From DUQU01 sp964481475 (GTDB lineage Bacteria; Bacillota_I; Bacilli_A; Acholeplasmatales; UBA5453), in NCBI GenBank assembly GCA_964481475.1, contig CAYZTG010000002.1, forward strand, positions 25,763-89,762: a DNA stretch of 64,000 nt, written 5' to 3'. Below the pieces are notes generated by a model. The model was not told the origin of the DNA, did no database searches, and saw nothing but the letters and a program-made list of their open reading frames with translations. Below, one piece after another: positions 35,077 through 43,607 of this stretch. The translations under genes were made by a program, and so were the position numbers. Positions within the stretch are counted from its first letter, which is position 1. Every line of letters starts with the position of its first letter.

Positions 35077-35811
35077 ATGCCGGATTTGGATTTTAAATAT
35101 TTAATCGTCTTTTTTACAGGGATCTTATTTGGATTTTTATTTTTAGCTTTAATCTATTTGTATACCGCAATTATTTCAGTTAATCGGAAAAATAGAAAGT
35201 TGAAATTGAACCCTCCTCATATCGATGAATTGGAAATTTCATTGTTAATTAAGGATGCTCAACAACAATTTAAAAATAAATCTTTACGAAAAGAAGTGGG
35301 CTTTATTGAACACTTAAAGACTATTTGTGTAGAACTAGCTAACGATATTTCCAAAAAGTATTATCCACTAAGTAAAACGCCTTTACTTGAGTTAACTGTT
35401 GAAGAATCTTTATTACTTACGCATTATATCTCAGATCGAATTGAAGATTTTTTAAGTGCTAAGATACTAGCAGTTATTAAACAAAGAACATTATCACAAA
35501 TAAAATTCATTTATGATTCAAAAGTGAAAGTAAGCGAAATGAAAGTGGTAAAAGTAGCTGAAGAAGTCCAAGTGAAAAAAATTAGTAAAATTGTGTTAGG
35601 AACATTAAACGCAATTAACCCTGCTTATTGGGTTAAAAGATTTACAGTTGATAAATTATATGATTTAATTATTATAAAAATAGCTTTAGCAGTAATTGCG
35701 ATTACTGGTGAAGAAACTTATAAAGTATATTCTAAGAGGGTTTTTGTAGAACCAAAAGATTTAAAATTAGATATTGATTCATTGTATGATGAAATAAAAG
35801 GGGAGTTGTAA
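35077..35811 (+). CDS. Membrane-anchored protein of unknown function, coupled to the FtsK-like translocase
   Basis: A 244-residue protein I do not recognise. One strong transmembrane helix lies at ~8-32 (YLIVFFTGILFGFLFLALIY), followed by a basic stretch (NRKNRKLKLN) that suggests an inside C-terminus. The rest is helical, and a second hydrophobic patch near residues 205-220 (LIIIKIALAVIAITG) may dip into the membrane. The segment LNAINPAYWVKRFTVDKLYD is well structured and may be a conserved core. Its stop and the ATG of the translocase share one base (TAATG at 35809-35813), so the two are coupled. AAAGGAGG precedes the start. A role as membrane partner of the soluble translocase is inference. 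Confidence 0.7.
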   Translation: MPDLDFKYLIVFFTGILFGFLFLALIYLYTAIISVNRKNRKLKLNPPHIDELEISLLIKDAQQQFKNKSLRKEVGFIEHLKTICVELANDISKKYYPLSKTPLLELTVEESLLLTHYISDRIEDFLSAKILAVIKQRTLSQIKFIYDSKVKVSEMKVVKVAEEVQVKKISKIVLGTLNAINPAYWVKRFTVDKLYDLIIIKIALAVIAITGEETYKVYSKRVFVEPKDLKLDIDSLYDEIKGEL

Positions 35812-37904
35812 TGGGATTATTTTTTAGAAAGAAGATGCCGGAGATTGAAGTTGATCAAAGAAATTTTAAAATTCCGCAGTTCATTAAAATAGAAGGATTA
35901 AAACAACCAGGAAAAAGGAGATATAAACCAACAGAGTTTGTTTCGCCTATTTTTGGAATGGATGTTAAAGATGAGGTTGTTGCACCATATGTTAATAGAT
36001 CAACAGGAGATATTGGAAAACAATTTGATTTTTTAAGAGAAAATCCGATGAAGGACCGTTCAACTTATGAGGAGTTTAAAGATTTAATGGTTGATGGGAA
36101 AATGAGAAAAGAAGTATTTGGTGATGATATTGTTACAACAAACCGCAAATACGTCGATGAGAGACAAAAAGAAAAACAAATTACAGTACCTTTTACAGGT
36201 TATAATAATGAGCCAAAATTTGATAAAGTAATTAAAGAAGTAAAACCTGAACCTAACTTTAAACCAATCTTCAAAGAAGAAGTAATTGCTGAGCAAATTA
36301 TTGAAACTCCAACGAAATTTGAAGAAGTGGCAAAAGTGGAACGAGTTATTGAGAGACAAGAAGTTAAAGAAAAGGAATCATTAAAACCTGAGTTTGTTGA
36401 AGTTGAAGAAGTAAGTAGACATCATGAAAATAATTATGAACAACAATTAATTAAAAAACAAGAACCAACAAAACCCAAAAGAAAGCAAAGAAGAAAATAT
36501 ACACTTCCTCCTTATTCGATTTTTTCAACTGTTGAAAGGAATCAAGATGATAAACCACAATGGCTTTTAAATCAAGAAGAAGCAATCAATAATACTCTGC
36601 AGCAGTTTAACGTTCCGGGGAAAGTTGTTAATATTATTAAAGGTCCAACTGTTACAAGACATGAGATTGAACTAAATAGTGGTGTCAACGTTAATCGCGT
36701 AAGTGGGATTAAAGATAACTTAATGATGAATTTGTCTGCTCAAACTATTAGAATTGAAGCACCAATTCCTGGAAAACCTTTTGTGGGAATAGAACTTCCA
36801 AATGAAGTGCCAGAAATGGTAATGTTTGGTAATGTTATTAATGATCCAGAGTTTAAAAATAATAAAAATAAACCACTTAAAATAGCCTTAGGAGTTAATA
36901 TTGATGGTAGAAACATTTTTGAAGATATTTCTGGAATGCCCCACGGCTTAATTGCTGGAGCGACTAATAGTGGAAAATCTGTTTGTATTAATACGGTTAT
37001 TGTTAGTTTACTAATGAAAAATCATCCTGATGATTTAAAGTTCATTATGATTGATCCAAAAAGGGTGGAACTAACTCCTTATAATGATTTGCCTCACTTA
37101 GTAACACCAGTTATTCACGATCCTAAAATGGCTGCTACCGCGCTTAATTGGACTGTTGATGAGATGGAAAGAAGATATACTTTATTTTCTGATTTAAGAG
37201 TTAGAGATATCAAATCATATAATGAGTTAACTGAGACTGATGAGACAATTGAAATTCTTCCCTATATCGTTATTATTATCGATGAGTTAGCTGACTTAAT
37301 GGCAGTATCTTCTCAAGAGGTAGAAGTTTCAATTCAAAGACTAACTGCTAAAGCAAGAGCGGCAGGGATTCATTTAATTGTTGCAACACAAAGACCAACA
37401 ACAGACGTAGTTAAAGGAACGATTAAGGCTAATATTAATACAAGAATAGCTTTTAGAGTTTCTTCATTTACCGACTCAGTTGTTATTTTGGACCAACAAG
37501 GAGCTGAGCAACTTTTAGGTAAAGGTGATATGTTACTAAAAGGAATTGATAGACCAATGCGTCTTCAAGGTGCATATTTAAAAGACAGCGAGATTGATGA
37601 AGTAACTAGTTTTATTAGAAACCAATTAGAACCTGATTACATGTTTACTCATGAAAACTTAGTCAATATAGACAATGAAAGAAGAACAATCCAAGCTGAA
37701 GATCCGCTTTTTAATGATGTTGCAAGATTTGTTATTGATAAGAATGCATGTTCAATTAACACGATTCAACAAGAATTTTCGATTGGGTTTAATAGGGCAA
37801 AAGATATTGTTCAGATGTTAGAAGACAAAAATGTTGTTGGTAAAAGTGAAGGTACGAGATCTCGAATGGTTTTAATGACTTTACGTGATTTGGAGAACCT
37901 CTAA
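35811..37904 (+). CDS. FtsK/SpoIIIE-family DNA translocase without membrane helices (SftA-like)
   Basis: A 697-residue translocase that moves chromosomal DNA during division. The N-terminal ~240 residues are charged and disordered-looking and carry TEFVSPIFGM, but no transmembrane helix, unlike FtsK or SpoIIIE; this is the layout of Bacillus SftA. The alpha domain (~250-340) is followed by the RecA-like motor with Walker A AGATNSGKSVC and Walker B VIIIDELADLM. The C-terminal winged-helix gamma domain (CSINTIQQEFSIGFNRAKDI) would read oriented DNA motifs. It starts one base inside the preceding membrane-protein gene. Confidence 0.9.
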   Translation: MGLFFRKKMPEIEVDQRNFKIPQFIKIEGLKQPGKRRYKPTEFVSPIFGMDVKDEVVAPYVNRSTGDIGKQFDFLRENPMKDRSTYEEFKDLMVDGKMRKEVFGDDIVTTNRKYVDERQKEKQITVPFTGYNNEPKFDKVIKEVKPEPNFKPIFKEEVIAEQIIETPTKFEEVAKVERVIERQEVKEKESLKPEFVEVEEVSRHHENNYEQQLIKKQEPTKPKRKQRRKYTLPPYSIFSTVERNQDDKPQWLLNQEEAINNTLQQFNVPGKVVNIIKGPTVTRHEIELNSGVNVNRVSGIKDNLMMNLSAQTIRIEAPIPGKPFVGIELPNEVPEMVMFGNVINDPEFKNNKNKPLKIALGVNIDGRNIFEDISGMPHGLIAGATNSGKSVCINTVIVSLLMKNHPDDLKFIMIDPKRVELTPYNDLPHLVTPVIHDPKMAATALNWTVDEMERRYTLFSDLRVRDIKSYNELTETDETIEILPYIVIIIDELADLMAVSSQEVEVSIQRLTAKARAAGIHLIVATQRPTTDVVKGTIKANINTRIAFRVSSFTDSVVILDQQGAEQLLGKGDMLLKGIDRPMRLQGAYLKDSEIDEVTSFIRNQLEPDYMFTHENLVNIDNERRTIQAEDPLFNDVARFVIDKNACSINTIQQEFSIGFNRAKDIVQMLEDKNVVGKSEGTRSRMVLMTLRDLENL

Positions 37905-37905
37905 A

Positions 37906-38730
37906 ATGAAGTATAAAGAAGCCTTTAATAGTCTTAAAGTTAGTTCATTAACTGAAGAAGAAAAAGGATTGGTTACTAGTGTTTTAAGTAAGAAAACAAA
38001 ACAAAAACTTATTTTTAGTTTAGTTTTGTTTTTAAGTTTGCTAATAGTAAGCATAATTTTTATCTTATTAAAAGCGGGCCGCTTTACTCCACTCTATTTA
38101 CAAGTAATTTTTGTTATCTTTTTACTTACTGTAACATTAACAACTATTGTTTTTTATTATTATTATAAAGATAATAAAGATAATTTTAATTTTTATTTTA
38201 AACTTTATAGAGGATTCGATTTAACAATTTATCTTATTATAATTGTGAGCTTATTTTTATTTATTCAAATGTTTATCATTAAAATTGCCGCAGTAAAGCA
38301 AAACTCGATGAATCCTACTTTAAGTGAAAATGATAAAGTTTTTGTTTTGCAATGCCCACAAAGCTATTATCTAGGCGATATTGTTGTTGTTAGTACAAGA
38401 CTAATTGATAATTATAGTGAAGATTCTTATTATGTAAAAAGAATTATGGGTGTTCCAAATTCATCGATTACTTATTTGGAAATATCCGAAAGTAAAATAA
38501 TATTAATTATTGATGATTATGAGGAAGAAGTTACAAACCCAAAATATATTACTAATATTAAAAAAATAGTTAGTGAAACTAATGGAGTAATACCTGAAGG
38601 GATGTATTTTTTATTGGGAGATAATACTGCTAACTCAATTGATTCAAGATTATTTGGCTTAGTTAGAGAAGAGGCCTTAATAGGTAAAGTAAAATATCGC
38701 TTTTATCCAAATGGAGGGAAGTTAAAGTGA
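37906..38730 (+). CDS. lepB: Signal peptidase I with an extended N-terminal membrane region
   Basis: A 274-residue type I signal peptidase, which removes signal peptides of secreted proteins. The catalytic Ser is in KQNSMNPTL (~134), the general-base Lys in YYVKRIMGVP (~178), and the conserved LLGDNTANSIDSRLFG box is present. Two extra helices (~33-55 and ~63-85) precede the usual anchor helix (~106-127), so the N-terminal region is about 100 residues longer than in most Firmicutes enzymes. ATG 37906 is two bases after the translocase stop codon; an earlier in-frame start at 37885 would be inside that gene. The stop overlaps rbgA as GTGA. Confidence 0.88.
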   Translation: MKYKEAFNSLKVSSLTEEEKGLVTSVLSKKTKQKLIFSLVLFLSLLIVSIIFILLKAGRFTPLYLQVIFVIFLLTVTLTTIVFYYYYKDNKDNFNFYFKLYRGFDLTIYLIIIVSLFLFIQMFIIKIAAVKQNSMNPTLSENDKVFVLQCPQSYYLGDIVVVSTRLIDNYSEDSYYVKRIMGVPNSSITYLEISESKIILIIDDYEEEVTNPKYITNIKKIVSETNGVIPEGMYFLLGDNTANSIDSRLFGLVREEALIGKVKYRFYPNGGKLK

Positions 38731-39524
38731 TTCAATGGTATCCCGGCCATATGGCCAAAGCTAAAAGAGAAATGAAAGAAAACATTAAACTAGTTGATTT
38801 AGTTTATTTTGTTTTAGATGCACGACTTCCCCAAAGCTCTTTTAATGAAGATATTTTAGAAATAGTTGCTAATAAACCAATTTTATATCTTTATAATAAA
38901 AGTACATTAGCTGATTTAAAAAAGCTCAATAAAGAAATGACAAGAGAGCCTTTTTTAATTATTGATGCTTTAACAAAAAGAAACATTAATAAGATATTTA
39001 CACTATCTAAAGAAATATTAAAAGATCTTTTGGATAAGAAAAAACGTGATGGCTACAATAATTATCAAATAAAGGTAATGGTCATTGGGATCCCTAACGT
39101 CGGTAAATCAACATTAATTAATAGTTTAGTTGGAAGAAGAAAAGCCTCAACAAATCCTAAGCCTGGTCATACTAGAAAGCTTGACTGGATAAAATTAAAA
39201 GAAGATATTATGCTTTTGGATACTCCTGGGGTTTTGTGGCCAAAATTAGCAGAAAAAGCTTCTTATAGCCTTGCTTTAAGTGGTGCTATTAAAGAAGAAA
39301 TTATTAAAAAAGAAAACCTAGCTGAATATGGGTTTAATTTTTTAGCAATTAATTATCCTAGTTATTTTAGCTATTATGATATTATGGAAAACACCGCTGA
39401 AGCCTTCTTTCAAACCTTACAAGAAAAAAGAGGTCTTCAATTAAGAGAAGATGCCTATCAAATATTTTTAAATGATTTAAAAACAGGTAAGTTAGGAGAA
39501 GTTATTTTTGATGATTTTAACTGA
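38727..39524 (+). CDS. rbgA: Ribosome biogenesis GTPase RbgA (YlqF)
   Basis: RbgA is a circularly permuted GTPase needed to finish the 50S subunit. It has 265 residues, slightly short. The N-terminus IQWYPGHMAKAKREM is typical. The motifs occur in the permuted order G4-G1-G3: YNKSTLADL at ~56, GIPNVGKSTLINSL, and LLDTPGVLWPK. In G4 the usual NKxD is NKST, so the guanine-specificity Asp is replaced by Thr. The start is GTG 38727, overlapping the lepB stop by four bases, with GGAGGG upstream. rnhB follows with overlap, as in Bacillus. Confidence 0.93.
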   Translation: MIQWYPGHMAKAKREMKENIKLVDLVYFVLDARLPQSSFNEDILEIVANKPILYLYNKSTLADLKKLNKEMTREPFLIIDALTKRNINKIFTLSKEILKDLLDKKKRDGYNNYQIKVMVIGIPNVGKSTLINSLVGRRKASTNPKPGHTRKLDWIKLKEDIMLLDTPGVLWPKLAEKASYSLALSGAIKEEIIKKENLAEYGFNFLAINYPSYFSYYDIMENTAEAFFQTLQEKRGLQLREDAYQIFLNDLKTGKLGEVIFDDFN

Positions 39525-40122
39525 AAAGGATTTATTGGAAAAAGGGTTTTACAATGTTTGTGGAGTTGATGAAGTTGGCAGAGGGCCGCTTGCTGGACCT
39601 GTAGTGGCAGCTGCAGTAATTTTAAAACATGATCATAATCTAGTTTTAAAAGACTCGAAAAAATTGACAGCTAAGCAAAGGAAGATTTTATTAGAAGAAA
39701 TAAAAAAGGCAGCGATTAGTATTTCGGTAAGTTTTGTTCCTCCGGAGGAAATTGATAGGATAAATATTTTAAGAGCCTCAAGAGAAGCTATGATATTGGC
39801 GATTAATAATCTTAAAGTTAAAGCTGATTTTGCCTTAGTAGATGCACTTGATTTAAATAATTACTTAGAAATACCTTCTCTAGGAATTATTAAAGGGGAC
39901 GATTTAATCGTTTCAATTCAAGCTGCAGCGATAGTTGCTAAAGAAACTAGAGATGACTATATGAAGTTAATGGATAAATATTACCCGGAGTATGGCTTTA
40001 AATATCATATGGGCTATCCAACAAAAAAACATCTTGAAGCTATCGATAAACATGGGATAACTAAAATCCACAGAAAGTCATTTAATCCAATTAAAAGAAT
40101 GATTGAAGAGGGAATCTTATAA
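39511..40122 (+). CDS. rnhB: Ribonuclease HII
   Basis: RNase HII removes ribonucleotides and RNA primers from DNA. It has 203 residues, normal for the bacterial enzyme. The active site DE pair is in VCGVDEVGRGPLAGPVVAAAVIL, and the other catalytic Asp residues in FALVDALDL and AKETRDDYM. The ATG at 39511 overlaps the end of rbgA by 14 bases; a TTG three bases earlier (39508) is equally well placed from AGGAGA, so the start is uncertain by one codon. The operon ends at the terminator just downstream. Confidence 0.94.
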   Translation: MILTEKDLLEKGFYNVCGVDEVGRGPLAGPVVAAAVILKHDHNLVLKDSKKLTAKQRKILLEEIKKAAISISVSFVPPEEIDRINILRASREAMILAINNLKVKADFALVDALDLNNYLEIPSLGIIKGDDLIVSIQAAAIVAKETRDDYMKLMDKYYPEYGFKYHMGYPTKKHLEAIDKHGITKIHRKSFNPIKRMIEEGIL

Positions 40123-40134
40123 AATAATCATTTT

Positions 40135-40175
40135 AAGTTTCTAGTGTTTCTTGTTAACATTAAGAAACTTTTTTA
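40135..40175 (+). terminator. Terminator after rnhB
   Basis: Two alternative stems share the right arm: AAGTTTCT (40135-40142) or GTTTCTT (40146-40152) can pair with the AAGAAACTT segment at 40162-40170. A T-rich run follows. The inner hairpin is the likely terminator. Confidence 0.75.
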
Positions 40176-40392
40176 TTTTGTAATCCTATTAAACATGGGA
40201 ACTTAAAAAACCTTGATAATTATCTTGAAAGTTAAAACAAGCGTATTAGTGATTAAATAATAATGGGTTAATTGCTTGAAGTTGATCTTGGTATGATTAG
40301 TGCTAATGGCTCAAAATGATTAAAAGAGCTAAGATAAAGATAATATTAGAAAAGTATATATATTCTTATAAATATATATGAAATTAAAAGCC
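40176..40392. other. Intergenic stretch without a recognised gene
   Basis: Between the rnhB terminator and the topA promoter. I find no convincing open reading frame, tRNA or known RNA family. The only structure is an AT-only imperfect hairpin near 40353-40381 (TATATATT with AAATATATA). Confidence 0.6.
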
Positions 40393-40420
40393 TTGACAAG
40401 CATCTTTTTTACATTATAAT
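40393..40420 (+). promoter_or_regulatory. Promoter of topA
   Basis: Consensus TTGACA (40393-40398) and TATAAT (40415-40420) with 16 bases between, ending 20 bases before the topA ATG. Confidence 0.85.
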
Positions 40421-40440
40421 TTAGTGTGAGGCGAAGATAT

Positions 40441-42243
40441 ATGAAAACATTAATAGTTGTGGAATCACCAACTAAAGCAAGAACAATTAAAAATTATTTA
40501 TCAAACGACTATGAGCTTTTCGCAACAATGGGACACGTTAAAGATTTGGCTATTTCCGGCGATGGCGGTTTTGGTGTGGAAATAAATAATGGTTTTAAAG
40601 CTGTTTATGAAACAATTAAAGGTAAAACGACTATTATTAGTAAACTAAAAGAAAAAGCTCAAGGTAAAAATGTTTTATTGGCAAGTGACTTAGATAGAGA
40701 AGGTGAAGCAATCGCCTGGCATATTAAAGAAGAATTAAAACTTGATAATGGGAATAATCGAATTTACTTTACAGAAATAACTAAAGAGGCGATTTTAGAA
40801 GCTATTGATAACCCGATTAAGATTAATGAAAACTTAGTTTATAGTCAAGAAACAAGAAGAATTTTAGACCGAATTATTGGCTTTGATTTATCAAAATTAG
40901 TCCAAAGAAAGATTCATTCAACTAGTGCCGGAAGGGTTCAAAGTGTAGCGCTAAAAATGATTATTGATAGAGAAAAAGAAATTACAGAGTTTATTCCAAT
41001 CAAATATTATCTAATTGAAGCTGATTTTAAGATTTTTCAAGCAAGTTATTCAAAAGCTAACGATAAGTCATTAGTAGATGAAGCAGAAGCAGATCAATTA
41101 ATTAAAGAAATTGGCAAGGAATTTAGAGTTAAAGAAATTGAGGAAAAAGAAGTATTAAAATTTTCCCCTTATCCATTTGTAACTTCATCTCTTCAACAAG
41201 AAGCAGTTGTTAAACTAAGAATGAACGCTTCAAGTGTGATGAGGGTTGCTCAAAAACTATATGAAGGAGTTAAAATAGGTAATGAAACTGTGGGTCTTAT
41301 TACTTATATGCGAACTGACTCTTTTAATTTGGCAAATAAATTTATTAATTTTACTAGAGATTATATTAAAAAAACTTATGGTGAAGATTATGTGGGTGCT
41401 TACCGCCAAGCAAAAAATAAAAAAGGAGCTCAAGAAGCTCATGAAGCAATTAGGCCTACTTCAATCCATCGTACACCAGAAAGCATTAAAGCCTACTTAA
41501 CGGCTCAAGAATTTAAACTATATGAACTTATTTATTTAAGAACTTTAGCTTTTTTAATGAAGCCGGGAATTGATTTAGAAAAAGAAGTTATATTAGAGGC
41601 TAATAATCATTTATTTAATACGAAATTTGTTAAGGAAGTTTTCCCAGGGTATCGAATGTTATATGAAAGTAAATCAAAAGACAATTATCCTGACTTCACT
41701 TTAAACGAAGTATTAACTGCTGATAATGTTGCTAAAGTGGAAAAACAAACAGAACCAAAGAGACGTTATTCAGAAGCTACTTTAATTAGAGCACTGGAAG
41801 AATCTGGAATTGGAAGACCTTCGACTTACGCTGAAACAACTAAGAAAAACGTTGATGTTGGTTATGTTAGAAGAGTTAAAGGTTATTTTGAACCAACTGA
41901 ACAAGGAGTTTTAACTTCAGAAACTCTTGATCAATATTTTAGTGATTTTATTAACGTTAATTATACTTCTAAAATGGAAGACTTGTTAGATGAAATTGCT
42001 TTAGGTGAAATTACTAAGCAAGAAGTTTTGACGGGGTTTTATAATCAGTTTAAAAAACAAGTCGAATTAGCATCTAAAGAAATGCCGACAGTTAAAAGAG
42101 AAGTTACTAAAACTGGGGAGAAATGTCCTGTTTGTGGTAAAGATTTAGTGTATAAATATAATCGTAAAGGGGAAACATTTATTGGTTGTTCGGGTTATGC
42201 TGATTCACCGAGGTGTACTTTTACAAAAAGTGTTCCCAAATAA
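40441..42243 (+). CDS. topA: DNA topoisomerase I
   Basis: A 600-residue type IA topoisomerase that relaxes negative supercoils. The Toprim domain (TLIVVESPTKARTIKNYL, with ASDLDREGEAIAWH) is N-terminal, and the catalytic Tyr is in GLITYMRTDSF. Only one C-terminal four-cysteine zinc finger remains (CPVCGKDL to CSGYADSPRC), fewer than the usual two or three, which explains the short length. The ATG at 40441 follows GTGAGGCG; a GTG at 40426 is in frame but is part of the ribosome site region. Confidence 0.96.
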   Translation: MKTLIVVESPTKARTIKNYLSNDYELFATMGHVKDLAISGDGGFGVEINNGFKAVYETIKGKTTIISKLKEKAQGKNVLLASDLDREGEAIAWHIKEELKLDNGNNRIYFTEITKEAILEAIDNPIKINENLVYSQETRRILDRIIGFDLSKLVQRKIHSTSAGRVQSVALKMIIDREKEITEFIPIKYYLIEADFKIFQASYSKANDKSLVDEAEADQLIKEIGKEFRVKEIEEKEVLKFSPYPFVTSSLQQEAVVKLRMNASSVMRVAQKLYEGVKIGNETVGLITYMRTDSFNLANKFINFTRDYIKKTYGEDYVGAYRQAKNKKGAQEAHEAIRPTSIHRTPESIKAYLTAQEFKLYELIYLRTLAFLMKPGIDLEKEVILEANNHLFNTKFVKEVFPGYRMLYESKSKDNYPDFTLNEVLTADNVAKVEKQTEPKRRYSEATLIRALEESGIGRPSTYAETTKKNVDVGYVRRVKGYFEPTEQGVLTSETLDQYFSDFINVNYTSKMEDLLDEIALGEITKQEVLTGFYNQFKKQVELASKEMPTVKREVTKTGEKCPVCGKDLVYKYNRKGETFIGCSGYADSPRCTFTKSVPK

Positions 42244-42275
42244 CTATTTATAAAAAGATAAACTCCCTTTAATAT

Positions 42276-42304
42276 ATGACATTTATAAAATCCTATGATA
42301 TAAT
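42276..42304 (+). promoter_or_regulatory. Promoter of ftsY-ylxM-ffh
   Basis: ATGACA (42276-42281) and TATAAT (42299-42304) are 17 bases apart, with a TGA extension. ATG 42322 is only 17 bases past the -10, giving a leader of about ten bases. Confidence 0.65.
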
Positions 42305-42321
42305 ACCACTTGGGTGTTAAT

Positions 42322-43281
42322 ATGGGATTTTTTTCTATTTTTAAGAGTAAAAAGAATAAACAAAATAAATATAAATCTTCTTTACATAAGCAAAGAGAAT
42401 CTTTAGGAAATATAACGAAAATACTTGAAGAAAGTAGTTCTATTACGGAAGATTTGTTTGCTGAAATTGAAGATGTTTTAATAATGGCTGATATGGGAGT
42501 AGAAACGACTTTAAAGTTTGGAGAAAAAATTAAAAAAATTACTGAACTTAAAAAGATAAAAGACCCCCTTTTATTAAAAGAAATAATTGTTGATGAAATG
42601 TTCAATCTTTATTTAGATGGTGAAATAGTTGATACTAATTTAAATTATGATAAAGATGATTTGAACGTCTATTTATTTGTTGGTGTTAATGGTACAGGAA
42701 AAACTACCTCAATTGCTAAGTTAGCACATCACTTGAAAAAAAATAACAAAGTAATGGTAATCGCTGGTGATACATTTAGAGCAGGCGCGATTGAACAGCT
42801 AACTGTTTGGGCAAATAAGGCCGGTGTTGATGTTTTTAGTAAAGAAGCAGGTAGTGATCCTTCAAGCGTAATTTATGATGGTTTAATTAAAGCAAAGAAA
42901 GACGGTTATAATTGTGTTTTAATTGATACTGCAGGAAGGTTACATAACAAAGTAAATTTAATGAATGAATTAAATAAGATGTATCGTGTAATTGAAAGAG
43001 TAACAAATAATAAGCCAAAAGAAATCTTTTTAGTTATTGATGCGACTACAGGTCAAAATGGTCTTAAACAAGCGGAAACTTTTAAAGAAGTAACTGATGT
43101 TAGTAGTGTAATTTTAACTAAACTTGATGGTTCCTCAAAAGGTGGGATTGTTTTAGCAATTAAAAATCTTTATCAAATCCCTATTAAATATATTGGTGTG
43201 GGTGAAAAGATTGATGATTTAGTAGTTTTTGATATAGAGGAATATATTTATGGTTTATTTAGTGATTTTTTTGAGGATTAA
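42322..43281 (+). CDS. ftsY: Signal recognition particle receptor FtsY
   Basis: FtsY docks ribosomes carrying SRP at the membrane. It has 319 residues: a short basic N-terminus without the acidic A domain, then the N domain and the GTPase G domain with GVNGTGKTTSIAKLA, DTFRAGAIEQL, DTAGRLHNK, and TKLDGSSKGG. ATG 42322 is chosen over an in-frame TTG at 42310 because GGGTGTTAAT lies directly before it. It heads the ftsY-ylxM-ffh operon, the same order as in Bacillus and Mollicutes. Confidence 0.95.
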   Translation: MGFFSIFKSKKNKQNKYKSSLHKQRESLGNITKILEESSSITEDLFAEIEDVLIMADMGVETTLKFGEKIKKITELKKIKDPLLLKEIIVDEMFNLYLDGEIVDTNLNYDKDDLNVYLFVGVNGTGKTTSIAKLAHHLKKNNKVMVIAGDTFRAGAIEQLTVWANKAGVDVFSKEAGSDPSSVIYDGLIKAKKDGYNCVLIDTAGRLHNKVNLMNELNKMYRVIERVTNNKPKEIFLVIDATTGQNGLKQAETFKEVTDVSSVILTKLDGSSKGGIVLAIKNLYQIPIKYIGVGEKIDDLVVFDIEEYIYGLFSDFFED

Positions 43282-43283
43282 AT

Positions 43284-43607
43284 ATGATTGAAAAAAGAGA
43301 AAAATATAATCGGCTTTTTGATGTTTACCAATCATTATTAACAAAAAAACAAAAAGCGTATTTTGAAATGTATTATAAAGAAGATTATTCTTTATTTGAG
43401 ATTGCAAATTTTTTTAATGTTTCTAGGAATGCCGTTTATGATCAAATTGATAAGACTGTTAAGAAACTAGAAAATTATGAACTACATTTGAAAATAGTTG
43501 AAAAAGAAGTGTATCAAAAGAAAGAGTATAAGTTGTACTTAGAAACTAAAAATCTAAAACATCTTAAAAACATTATTGGATTGGAGGATGACGAGAGTGG
43601 CATTTGA
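43284..43607 (+). CDS. ylxM: YlxM-family DNA-binding protein
   Basis: A 107-residue sigma-70 region-4-like helix-turn-helix protein. LLTKKQKAYFEMYYKEDYSLFEIANFFNVSRNAVYDQI is the HTH. The family lies next to ffh in Firmicutes and has been linked to SRP function or gene control. It overlaps the end of the ffh leader and ffh start by 11 bases. Confidence 0.88.
   Translation: MIEKREKYNRLFDVYQSLLTKKQKAYFEMYYKEDYSLFEIANFFNVSRNAVYDQIDKTVKKLENYELHLKIVEKEVYQKKEYKLYLETKNLKHLKNIIGLEDDESGI

Noticed and set aside
40353..40381. AT-only hairpin before topA as a terminator or RNA gene
   Set aside because: It has no G-C pairs and no proper T-run; the real terminator of rnhB lies upstream.
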